DNA of 10,872 bases from UBA9647 sp049522195. Its GTDB lineage: Bacteria > Bacteroidota > Ignavibacteria > UBA10030. The notes beneath the pieces are model-generated. The model was not told the DNA's origin and searched no databases. It worked only from the letters and a program-made list of their open reading frames with translations. Positions 1 through 5,791 of the stretch are shown here, one piece after another; positions within the stretch are counted from its first letter, which is position 1, and every line of letters begins with the position of its first letter. A program made the translations under genes and the position numbers. The DNA lies in assembly GCA_049522195.1 (NCBI GenBank), contig JBEKOB010000114.1, positions 1 to 10,872 on the forward strand, written 5' to 3'.

Positions 1-737
1 CTCCTGCTGCCGCGCCGGCTCTCCCCGTTGAGCCATTGAAAATAGGTGAGCGCGCAAGCCTGACGTTGTATCGCCAACTGCTGAAGGAGATGTGGTTCGA
101 TGGAAAGATCACGGACACTGAGGGGCAGGAGCTGAAGAAGGTGCGCGGTATGTTCAAGATCTCTGATGAGGAGCACTTGGAAATTGAGAAACAGATTCAG
201 ATCGACGCCTACGTCGAGGCGCTGCGCATTGCATGGAGAGATGGGGTGATCACGCAGAATGAGAGCGATGTGCTGCAGATGATGCGTCAGAAGTTCAATA
301 TCAGCATGGAGCAGCACATGAGCGCCGAGGCGAAGATTCTCTGGGCGAAAAACACTCCAGGCGCCAAGCCGTCCATCCTTCTCGCGGATGATGAGGAAAC
401 CCTGCTTCTTTCACTGGCAGTGAAACTGCGAAAGCATGGGTATGAAGTGATCACCGCGGAGAGCGTGGAACAAGCTCTTGAAAAGCTGCAACAGACCATC
501 CCGTCGATTATTGTGTCCGATTTGCTGTTTGGTGAAGGGATTATGAGCGGCATAGAATTCTATCAGCGGGTGCGCGACGATGCAAGGCTAAAAAACGTAC
601 CGTTCCTGTTGATGAGCGGCATTAGCGATGAGTTTGTGGTGCGGGCAGGGATGAGGATGGGGGTCGATACCTTCATCCAGAAGCCGTTCGATCTCGAATT
701 GCTCCTCGCAACGATCGAAGGGAAATTGAAATCATAG
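1..737 (+). CDS. TerB-like repeat / response-regulator receiver protein (5' end outside window)
   Basis: The frame is open to the left edge (first full codon at base 3) through a Pro/Ala-rich stretch, PAAAPALPVEP, which looks like an interdomain linker. The TTG at 36 is therefore probably internal and the true start lies upstream. Counting from that TTG, residues 12-55 and 59-102 are two copies of a helical repeat with a 47-residue period; W20/W67, D22/D69, G23/G70, I25/I72, T26/T73, E29/E76, R37/R84, F40/F87, H47/H94 and E51/E98 correspond. The W.DG.IT..E pattern resembles TerB-type helical domains (inference). Residues about 112-232 form a CheY-like receiver domain: acidic pocket D118-D119-E120, likely phospho-acceptor D162, S194 of the switch and K216-P217. 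No output domain follows, so signalling is probably by phosphorylation-dependent protein contact. The gene is convergent with rdgB. The receiver call is firm; the repeat identity is tentative. Confidence 0.85.
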   Translation, partial: PAAAPALPVEPLKIGERASLTLYRQLLKEMWFDGKITDTEGQELKKVRGMFKISDEEHLEIEKQIQIDAYVEALRIAWRDGVITQNESDVLQMMRQKFNISMEQHMSAEAKILWAKNTPGAKPSILLADDEETLLLSLAVKLRKHGYEVITAESVEQALEKLQQTIPSIIVSDLLFGEGIMSGIEFYQRVRDDARLKNVPFLLMSGISDEFVVRAGMRMGVDTFIQKPFDLELLLATIEGKLKS

Positions 738-739
738 TG

Positions 740-764
740 TAATGCGAAATTCCATTTTGCATTA
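740..764. terminator. Possible bidirectional hairpin between convergent genes
   Basis: TAATGCGAAA (740-749) pairs with TTTTGCATTA (755-764) through ten base pairs, including one G-T, around a five-base loop. It sits between the stop of the receiver-domain gene (737) and includes the stop codon of rdgB (762-764). It is AT-rich and has no clear following T-run, so it is a weak candidate, placed where a shared terminator would be expected. Confidence 0.35.
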
Positions 765-1349
765 ACGTTGTCGGAGAACCTCTCTCATTGCAGCCAGCGC
801 CCTGGCGCGGTGGCTGATCCGGTTTTTCTCTTCTGATGTGAGCTCTGCATAGGTGCGTGAAAATCCATCCGGCATGAAAATGGGATCGTAACCGAACCCG
901 TTCGTCCCGCGGGGCAATTCTGCCAGCGTTCCCGGACATATTCCTTCCGTTACTTCAACGCCTCTGTCGTCCACCAGTGTCAGTACTGCACGAAACTGCG
1001 CTTTCCTTCGCCGCGGTGCGACGCCTCGCATCTGTCCGAGAAGCTTCTCATTGTTCATCTCATCCGATGCTCCGTTGCCGGCATAGCGCGCAGAGATGAC
1101 GCCCGGCCTTCCGTTCAGGTAGAACACTTCGAGACCTGAATCGTCAGCAAGTGCAAAATACTTGGTGTGCTGAAACACTTCTTGAGCTTTCTGTAGAGAA
1201 TTCTCCTGAAATGTCTCGCCATCTTCTCTCAGCACCGGGACGTCCGGAAAATCATTGAGTGTGAGAATCTCCAGCGGGAGATCGTGTAGGATAGTCTTGA
1301 TCTCCTCAATCTTGTGTTTGTTCCGCGTGGCGAGGACGATCTTCTTCAT
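762..1349 (-). CDS. rdgB: XTP/dITP diphosphatase (RdgB/HAM1 family)
   Basis: Hydrolyses non-canonical purine triphosphates (dITP, XTP, ITP) to the monophosphate and pyrophosphate, keeping deaminated purines out of DNA and RNA; cytosolic. The 195 residues match the usual family length and show its signatures: T8-x-N10-x-x-K13 near the N terminus, ADDSGL at 68-73, PGVISARYAG at 82-91, GTNGFGYDPIF at 148-158 and SHRARA at 179-184. The ATG start is preceded by an AAGGAA ribosome site. The ATG overlaps the TGA stop of the preceding semiSWEET gene as ATGA (1346-1349), pointing to translational coupling. It is the last gene of the radA-guaD-semiSWEET-rdgB operon. Sitting downstream of a purine deaminase is functionally suggestive, but direct cooperation is only inferred. 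Confidence 0.97.
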   Translation of the reverse strand: MKKIVLATRNKHKIEEIKTILHDLPLEILTLNDFPDVPVLREDGETFQENSLQKAQEVFQHTKYFALADDSGLEVFYLNGRPGVISARYAGNGASDEMNNEKLLGQMRGVAPRRRKAQFRAVLTLVDDRGVEVTEGICPGTLAELPRGTNGFGYDPIFMPDGFSRTYAELTSEEKNRISHRARALAAMREVLRQR

Positions 1350-1609
1350 GCAGTTCCTTGGTGGGGCTTTCGTGGGAACATCTTATAATAAATGTTGACG
1401 GCTGTGCCGAGCGTGGTAAGGCAGTTCAGGATCGTGAAGACCGGGTTGCCGAGACTCAGAGCGTAGAATGCCAGACTGAGGCTTCCAAGTGCCGTGAGAA
1501 AAAGAAAAGTCAAATTCACCGGGCATTCCCCCTGTTTGATCGTGTCGATTGATTGGGGAATCCAGCACACCACAAGGGCCGTCAACCCTACGTATCCAAT
1601 CCACTGCAT
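1346..1609 (-). CDS. SemiSWEET / PQ-loop family small transporter
   Basis: A small inner-membrane protein of 87 residues, the usual size for bacterial SemiSWEETs, which dimerise to move sugars down a gradient. Three hydrophobic segments are visible (about 3-20, 32-51 and 55-75). TM1 carries the PQ motif (P18-Q19, in WIPQS), and TM3 has N62 at the place of the conserved asparagine. The tryptophan often found in TM2 is not evident; the segment reads SLAFYAL, so the substrate is open. I chose the ATG at 1607-1609 because it lies 11 bases after the guaD stop with an AGG seven bases upstream. A start at 1654 would add 15 polar residues and overlap guaD. The stop overlaps the rdgB start (ATGA). Family assignment is good; sugar specificity cannot be read from sequence. 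Confidence 0.85.
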   Translation of the reverse strand: MQWIGYVGLTALVVCWIPQSIDTIKQGECPVNLTFLFLTALGSLSLAFYALSLGNPVFTILNCLTTLGTAVNIYYKMFPRKPHQGTA

Positions 1610-1620
1610 TGCGTAACCTG

Positions 1621-2100
1621 TCAGTATGAGATCTTGTCGGATTTGTCTGTCCACTCACGAAAAGCAACATACGCCTCGTCCCGCAGAATCTGCCTCATGG
1701 GAATTTTTCGCTGTTCGTGGGGAAGGGGGAATTCATCGTAGATAAAGCGGTCATCGAACCCAATCCCTGCTGCATCATGCTTGGTGTTTGCATAGTACAC
1801 CGCTCGAGGGCGCGCCCAGTAGATGGCGCCGAGACACATAGGACACGGTTCGCATGTCGTATAGATATCGCATCCGGTGAGTTGAAATGCGCCGAGCACC
1901 TGGCATGCTGCGCGGATGGCAACAATCTCCGCATGCGCCGTCGGGTCATTCGTCGACGTGACGAGATTTGTGCCACGGGCAATGATTGTATCACCGCGGA
2001 CAACGAGTGCAGCAAACGGGCCACCTTTGCACTCCCTGACATTTGATCTCGAGAGCTCAATCGCTTCCCTCATGAACTGCTGCTGCACGTTGCTTATCAT
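1621..2100 (-). CDS. guaD: Guanine deaminase (CDA-fold, GuaD type)
   Basis: Converts guanine to xanthine plus ammonia in purine salvage and catabolism; cytosolic. The 159 residues have the cytidine-deaminase-fold zinc site: H56-A-E58, with E58 as the proton shuttle, and PCPMC with C86 and C89. The text around it (HAEIVAIRAAC, EPCPMCLGAIYWARP, AGIGFDDRFIY) and the C-terminal tyrosine (Y159) are much closer to Bacillus-type GuaD than to the tRNA adenosine deaminase TadA. In the Bacillus enzyme an aspartate of the FDD stretch and the C-terminal tyrosine contact guanine, and both are present here. It starts four bases after the radA stop, with only a weak GAG-type ribosome site, so it is probably translated from the radA message. 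A related purine or pterin deaminase activity is the main alternative. Confidence 0.88.
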   Translation of the reverse strand: MISNVQQQFMREAIELSRSNVRECKGGPFAALVVRGDTIIARGTNLVTSTNDPTAHAEIVAIRAACQVLGAFQLTGCDIYTTCEPCPMCLGAIYWARPRAVYYANTKHDAAGIGFDDRFIYDEFPLPHEQRKIPMRQILRDEAYVAFREWTDKSDKISY

Positions 2101-2104
2101 GATC

Positions 2105-3466
2105 TCAGCTGATCAGTTGTTGTATCGCTTCATTGACAGTGTGGACACCGACGATCTCAATTCCGTCCTGTCCCTTGATCCCCTTGAGATTGTTGTGGGG
2201 GATGATAATCCTTTTGAATCCGAGCTTAGATGCTTCCTGCACCCGTTTCTCGACATATCCGATAGTCCGAATCTCTCCACCGAGGCCGATTTCTCCGACG
2301 GCAACGGAGGATGAATCAACAGGAATATCACGCAGGCTCGAGGTGATAGAAGTCGCGATGCCGAGATCGACTGCCGGTTCATCGATTTTCACCCCTCCGG
2401 CGATGTTGACAAAGACATCCTGGCTTCCGAGGTGGAGGCCGACGCGTTTTTCCAAAACCGCCAGAAGGAGGGAAAGCCGGCGATAGTCGAAGCCGGTCGT
2501 GTTTCGTTGAGGCATCCCGTAACTCGTTGGAGTGACCAGTGCCTGCACCTCAATGAGGATCGGTCTCGAACCCTCAATGCTGGAGACAACCGTTGATCCG
2601 GACGTTCCGTAGCGTCGTTCGGAGAGGAATGCTTCCGAAGGATTCTTCACTTCCCGCAGCCCATTGTCGTGCATCTCAAAAATTCCGATCTCGTTCGTCG
2701 AGCCATAGCGGTTCTTCAAGGCACGGAGAATCCTGTACGCGTAGTGAGCTTCCCCTTCAAATTGCAGAACCGTGTCAACCATGTGCTCGATAACCCTGGG
2801 GCCAGCGATCACCCCCTCTTTCGTCACGTGTCCGATGACGAAGACCGGAATTCCCCGGGTTTTTGCCAGTCGAAGGAGCAAAGCTGTCGATTCGCGAACC
2901 TGGCTCACGCTCCCCGGTGCGCTCTCTAATCCGGGACGGTACATCGTTTGAATCGAATCAACGATGATGAGATCCGGAGTGCCCCGCTCGATGACATCGA
3001 GAATGAGATCGAGGTTTGTTTCCGCCAGGAGGAGGATGCCGCTTTTGTCGGCGGCCTCGAGTCGTTCAGCCCGTAACTTGATCTGCCGGACAGATTCTTC
3101 ACCACTAATATAGAGAACAACCTGGGACTTGAGCTTCAGGGCCACCTGCATCATCAGCGTGGATTTTCCAATGCCAGGATCACCGCCGAGCAGGATGAGC
3201 GAGCCGGGGACAAGTCCGCCGCCGAGAACACGGTCGAATTCCTCAATGTTTGTCTTCACCCGTGGAACATCTTCGGTCTCGAGCTGATCCATCGGAATGG
3301 GGTCGATATTCGACGCAGCCCCCGCCGGTTTTCTGGAGAGCTTCAGCGGTGACGGTGCTTCTTCGACAAAAGTGTTCCACTCATTGCAGTTGGGACACTT
3401 TCCAATCCAACGGGGCGAAACGTACCCGCACGATTGGCAAACATATTTGGTTTGGATCCTGGCCAC
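2105..3466 (-). CDS. radA: DNA repair protein RadA/Sms
   Basis: RecA-like ATPase that helps branch migration and processing of recombination intermediates. It is full length at 453 residues. Domains in order: C4 zinc finger (C10, C13, C24, C27); RecA-like core with Walker A LGGDPGIGKST at 93-103 and Walker B LIIVD at 166-170; the RadA signature at 251-255, here KNRYG rather than the common KNRFG; and a Lon-protease-like C-terminal domain from about 290 without evidence of activity. The start is GTG (3464-3466). It has no obvious Shine-Dalgarno sequence but is fixed by the family N terminus, MARIQTKYVC, directly before the zinc finger. It is the first gene of a four-gene operon; 391 bases separate it from the next gene upstream, so its promoter should lie in that gap, but I could not identify one. 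Confidence 0.97.
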   Translation of the reverse strand: MARIQTKYVCQSCGYVSPRWIGKCPNCNEWNTFVEEAPSPLKLSRKPAGAASNIDPIPMDQLETEDVPRVKTNIEEFDRVLGGGLVPGSLILLGGDPGIGKSTLMMQVALKLKSQVVLYISGEESVRQIKLRAERLEAADKSGILLLAETNLDLILDVIERGTPDLIIVDSIQTMYRPGLESAPGSVSQVRESTALLLRLAKTRGIPVFVIGHVTKEGVIAGPRVIEHMVDTVLQFEGEAHYAYRILRALKNRYGSTNEIGIFEMHDNGLREVKNPSEAFLSERRYGTSGSTVVSSIEGSRPILIEVQALVTPTSYGMPQRNTTGFDYRRLSLLLAVLEKRVGLHLGSQDVFVNIAGGVKIDEPAVDLGIATSITSSLRDIPVDSSSVAVGEIGLGGEIRTIGYVEKRVQEASKLGFKRIIIPHNNLKGIKGQDGIEIVGVHTVNEAIQQLIS

Positions 3467-3528
3467 TGGGAGTTGTAAGAGCTTTATGGTGTCTTTTTCA
3501 AAGCGCTGGAGATCAAATCGTCCGAAAA

Positions 3529-3640
3529 CAAACTTCGTTATTCGTCATTCTTTGTTCGGTGTTCGGTATTCACTGGAATAAACCATCATCGCGCAGTGAA
3601 TATCCAATACTGAATGTCGAATATTGAATCTCGAAGTTTG
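3529..3640. repeat. Imperfect inverted repeat with ATTC-like periodicity
   Basis: Arm 1 (3529-3575) and the reverse complement of arm 2 (3594-3640) align over 47 bases without gaps and agree at 34 positions. Both ends are perfect: CAAACTTCG outside and TATTCACTG inside, flanking an 18-base loop (3576-3593). The arms are built from degenerate ATTC/TTCG units spaced about seven to nine bases apart. Similar low-complexity ATTC-type intergenic repeats are, to my knowledge, scattered through many environmental genomes. Whether this copy belongs to a family, and whether it is mobile (MITE or REP-like), cannot be told from one copy. No transposase gene or clear target duplication is visible. Confidence 0.75.
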
Positions 3641-3802
3641 GAGTGGTAGCACAATCAATATACAGACGCGCACGCTGAGATTCAACACGCACTGGAAGGG
3701 ATGGATTGTGCTCGCTGCATTGTGTAGGGACTGTTTCTACTTTCAAATCGCCAATCGATTTTTCCCAGACAGCATATGTCAGCAACGGAGAGGATGGGCA
3801 AC

Positions 3803-3834
3803 AAAAAACCCCCGGGACCTTCCGGGGGTTTTTT
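3803..3834 (-). terminator. Rho-independent terminator of the cpoB-like gene
   Basis: AAAAAACCCCCGG (3803-3815) and CCGGGGGTTTTTT (3822-3834) form a perfect 13-bp stem with a six-base loop. The sequence is symmetric, so a T-run follows the GC stem on either strand. It begins 23 bases after the stop of the minus-strand lipoprotein gene, which it most likely terminates, separating that gene from radA. Confidence 0.93.
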
Positions 3835-3857
3835 CATTTTGACGCATACTCAACGGA

Positions 3858-4538
3858 CTACAACCGACCCCAATGCTCTTTTGCTTTTTTCACATTGTTG
3901 TTCGTCGGGTAGTCCTTCACAACCTTTTCGTACGATTCCTTGGCCTTTGCTTTGTCGCCAAGCATTTCATATGAACGGCCGAGCATGAAGTAGGCATCAC
4001 CCTTCTTCTCAGACGTCTTGTACTGGAAAACCATCTCAAAATGCTTCACCGCTTCCCTGAAATCTTTCTTGCCAAAGTATGACTCGCCAAGCCAATAATG
4101 GCAGTTGTCAGCGAGATCCTCGGGAATTCCGCCATCCAGCAATGCTTGGAACATCTGGATCGCGTCATCGTACTTCTTCTCGGCAAAGGCCTTTTGTGCG
4201 CCGTCGTATGTTGCAGTGGGAGCCGGCGGTGGCGGAGGCGGCTTTGCAGCAGCAGCTGCTCTGTCGAGCTCTGCCTTGAGCTTGGCCTCGACGTCGTTGA
4301 GTCGTGCATTCAGGGTATTGTTGTCCTGCTCATACTTCACAAGCTTTTGGTTGAGCGTGACATTGATCGTCTCGAGCGAGTCAATTTTCCTTTGCTCGGA
4401 GGATGGGCCTTGCGTAAACGCGGTTTGTTCCGATCGCACAGCATGCTCGCCTGAACAGCCAACCCAAGATAGAATGGCAACCAACAAGGCTAAGAGGGAT
4501 AAACTAACAAACATCCTCTTGTATCGTGCAAGACTCAT
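3858..4538 (-). CDS. CpoB/YbgF-like TPR lipoprotein
   Basis: A 226-residue envelope protein with the domain order of CpoB/YbgF: an N-terminal export signal with hydrophobic core at about 10-27 and a likely lipobox ending at C28 (WVGC, with an unusual W at -3); a coiled coil at about 48-95; a linker of six prolines near 100-107; and three TPR-like repeats from about 111 to 215. In proteobacteria CpoB links outer-membrane constriction (Tol-Pal) to septal wall synthesis. Here no tol or pal gene adjoins it, so that role is only suggested, and classical CpoB is periplasmic rather than lipidated. The ATG has a good GGAGG ribosome site eight bases upstream. A Bacteroidota-type promoter lies upstream and a strong terminator downstream, so it is probably monocistronic. 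Confidence 0.82.
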   Translation of the reverse strand: MSLARYKRMFVSLSLLALLVAILSWVGCSGEHAVRSEQTAFTQGPSSEQRKIDSLETINVTLNQKLVKYEQDNNTLNARLNDVEAKLKAELDRAAAAAKPPPPPPAPTATYDGAQKAFAEKKYDDAIQMFQALLDGGIPEDLADNCHYWLGESYFGKKDFREAVKHFEMVFQYKTSEKKGDAYFMLGRSYEMLGDKAKAKESYEKVVKDYPTNNNVKKAKEHWGRL

Positions 4539-4584
4539 AAGGCCTCCGGTCTATGGCAGTATCGACTGTTTGTTAAAATCAGAC

Positions 4585-4615
4585 CAAATGTATCAAAGAC
4601 GCAAGTCAAAATCAA
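4585..4615 (-). promoter_or_regulatory. Candidate promoter of the cpoB-like gene
   Basis: Read on the minus strand, TTG (4615-4613) is followed after 20 bases by TACATTTG (4592-4585). This exactly fits the Bacteroidota primary-sigma pattern TTG-N19-21-TAnnTTTG. It also fits a weaker sigma70 reading (TTGATT-17-TACATT). The predicted start would leave a leader of about 40 bases containing the GGAGG ribosome site. Confidence 0.5.
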
Positions 4616-4713
4616 GTGTCCACCGGGCAATTCATTCATCGATTCATTTAAAGGGATAAGTGAGAAGGGGTCGCTTTACTGTCGAAATTAGGTTTGGGTG
4701 GTCGTCCACGCCG

Positions 4714-5667
4714 TCACGAGTGAGAATGTGCCTCCGGATCAGTGAGAAAATCCGCCAAAGACAGAGCGATCCGCTGCACAATCGGGTCAGGAACCCCGTC
4801 GACATGAAGGGCTTTCAGCCGCATATCGCACATCTCATTGACATAGTCAACGACGATGAAGGATTGTCCGGGCGTCAGGGCGATTTCGGTGGAGAAGAAC
4901 TCGAGACCACAGATTTCCCTGATCGTTGCCGTGATTGTCCGGAGAGGCCGCAGGCCGAACCCTTCTTCGTCTGCAGGTGTTAATTCTTCATAGATGTGTG
5001 TCAGGTCGTCCCACCAGCACGGGATTATCTGGCCGAACGCGTAGAAAACGCGGAACCAGGCACGGCGTTCTGCCAAATGTGCCGGGTTGACCTTCTCCTG
5101 CAGGAGATATTTGTCGTTCTTGTGATGTTGGCGGGTTTCGATAATGTCTTTGAGCGACTCCGCACCAAGCACGACTCCAACACCGCCTCCGGTTGTGTTT
5201 GCTGGCTTGATAATGAAGGGTCGACCGAGCTGCGAAAGCTCGGTTAGCGAAAGTTCGACTTCGTGCTTATGGTTGTACGGGGAGATGATAATGGTGAACG
5301 GGACGTGAAGGCCGCGCGTCAGGAATTCAAGGTGCATCGTTGCTTTGTCAGATGCACGTCTCAGGAGCTCATACGGATTGATGATGCAGAGTGGTGGCCG
5401 AGGGGTTGAGCTGGATTGTCGACGTGTGAAAGCCTGAGCAAGCGGCAAGAACCGCTCGTCTTCATCCGAAGCCCGATCCAGGATGAAGTGAAACTGGATT
5501 TTGTCGCTCTTTACCTTCTCGATGGTCTCGGCCAGGTTCGTATGGTCGACAAGGAAGGCACTCAACCCCTTCGCCCGGACGGCGGAGACAATCAAATGAA
5601 GGAACTCCTGATCATAAACCCAGTTCCAAACGAGGCCGATATCGTATTCCTGGTTCTCTGATTCCAT
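4714..5667 (-). CDS. ATP-grasp domain protein, RimK-like, substrate unknown
   Basis: 317 residues from the ATG at 5665-5667. A TTG 81 bases further upstream would add a polar extension before the natural pre-ATP-grasp strand, so I prefer the ATG. The N-terminal part (about 8-110) looks like a Rossmann-like pre-ATP-grasp domain. The ATP-grasp core carries nucleotide-binding K154 (FIIKP), the flexible glycine-rich loop TTGGGVGV (158-165), the adenine-contact strand LLQEKV (189-193 region), R202 and R206, and a metal-binding end with E261, D274 and N277 (VVDYVNEMCD). It probably joins a carboxylate to an amine or thiol using ATP. The partner cannot be named: neighbours are envelope genes and no precursor peptide gene is visible. 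The ribosome site is weak. Fold confident, function unknown. Confidence 0.8.
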   Translation of the reverse strand: MESENQEYDIGLVWNWVYDQEFLHLIVSAVRAKGLSAFLVDHTNLAETIEKVKSDKIQFHFILDRASDEDERFLPLAQAFTRRQSSSTPRPPLCIINPYELLRRASDKATMHLEFLTRGLHVPFTIIISPYNHKHEVELSLTELSQLGRPFIIKPANTTGGGVGVVLGAESLKDIIETRQHHKNDKYLLQEKVNPAHLAERRAWFRVFYAFGQIIPCWWDDLTHIYEELTPADEEGFGLRPLRTITATIREICGLEFFSTEIALTPGQSFIVVDYVNEMCDMRLKALHVDGVPDPIVQRIALSLADFLTDPEAHSHS

Positions 5668-5751
5668 GCACTTGAAAGATACCCCCTTTCTCTCCCCTGC
5701 GCAAGCGGCGCGGTTCCTCTGGAGCAGATTCTGCGTGACTGAGCCCAATCC

Positions 5752-5782
5752 TTGTTATTCAGAGCCATAATCGATATATTTT
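5752..5782 (+). promoter_or_regulatory. Candidate promoter of the TPR-DUF4292-EnvC operon
   Basis: TTG (5752-5754), a 20-base gap, then TATATTTT (5775-5782), one mismatch from TAnnTTTG. The same site also reads as sigma70: TTGTTA, 17 bases, TATATT. Transcription would start at about 5786-5789, only a few bases before the ATG at 5792, and no Shine-Dalgarno sequence is present. The message may therefore be leaderless or nearly so. Confidence 0.5.
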
Positions 5783-5791
5783 CATACTCAT

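Larger units (their letters stand above)
3467..3857. other. Intergenic region upstream of radA
   Basis: There is no convincing gene in these 391 bases. The region holds a long imperfect inverted repeat (3529-3640) and a strong terminator (3803-3834). It must also contain the radA promoter on the minus strand. No TAnnTTTG site was found there by eye, and 3641-3802 shows nothing I can name. Short open frames here, including one on the minus strand at 3570-3785 reading through the repeat, have no coding character. Confidence 0.6.

Noticed and set aside
251..255. RadA KNRYG in place of KNRFG (residue numbering of the protein) as a sign of lost function
   Set aside because: A conservative Phe-to-Tyr change in an otherwise complete RadA with intact zinc finger, Walker A and Walker B; not evidence of inactivity.
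1610..1654. Longer start for the SemiSWEET gene
   Set aside because: It would overlap guaD by 34 bases and add a polar stretch before the first membrane segment; the ATG at 1609 has better spacing to an AGG and gives the usual family length.
3649..3711. Eight-base inverted repeat GCACAATC / GATTGTGC
   Set aside because: Short arms with a 47-base spacer and no associated motif; could easily be chance.
3570..3785. Minus-strand 71-codon frame between radA and the cpoB-like gene
   Set aside because: Its C-terminal third is simply a translation of the ATTC-like inverted repeat, and the rest has no coding character or ribosome site.
5668..5748. TTG start extending the ATP-grasp protein by 27 residues
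   Set aside because: The extension is polar and unlike the fold, while the ATG at 5667 comes directly before the first strand.
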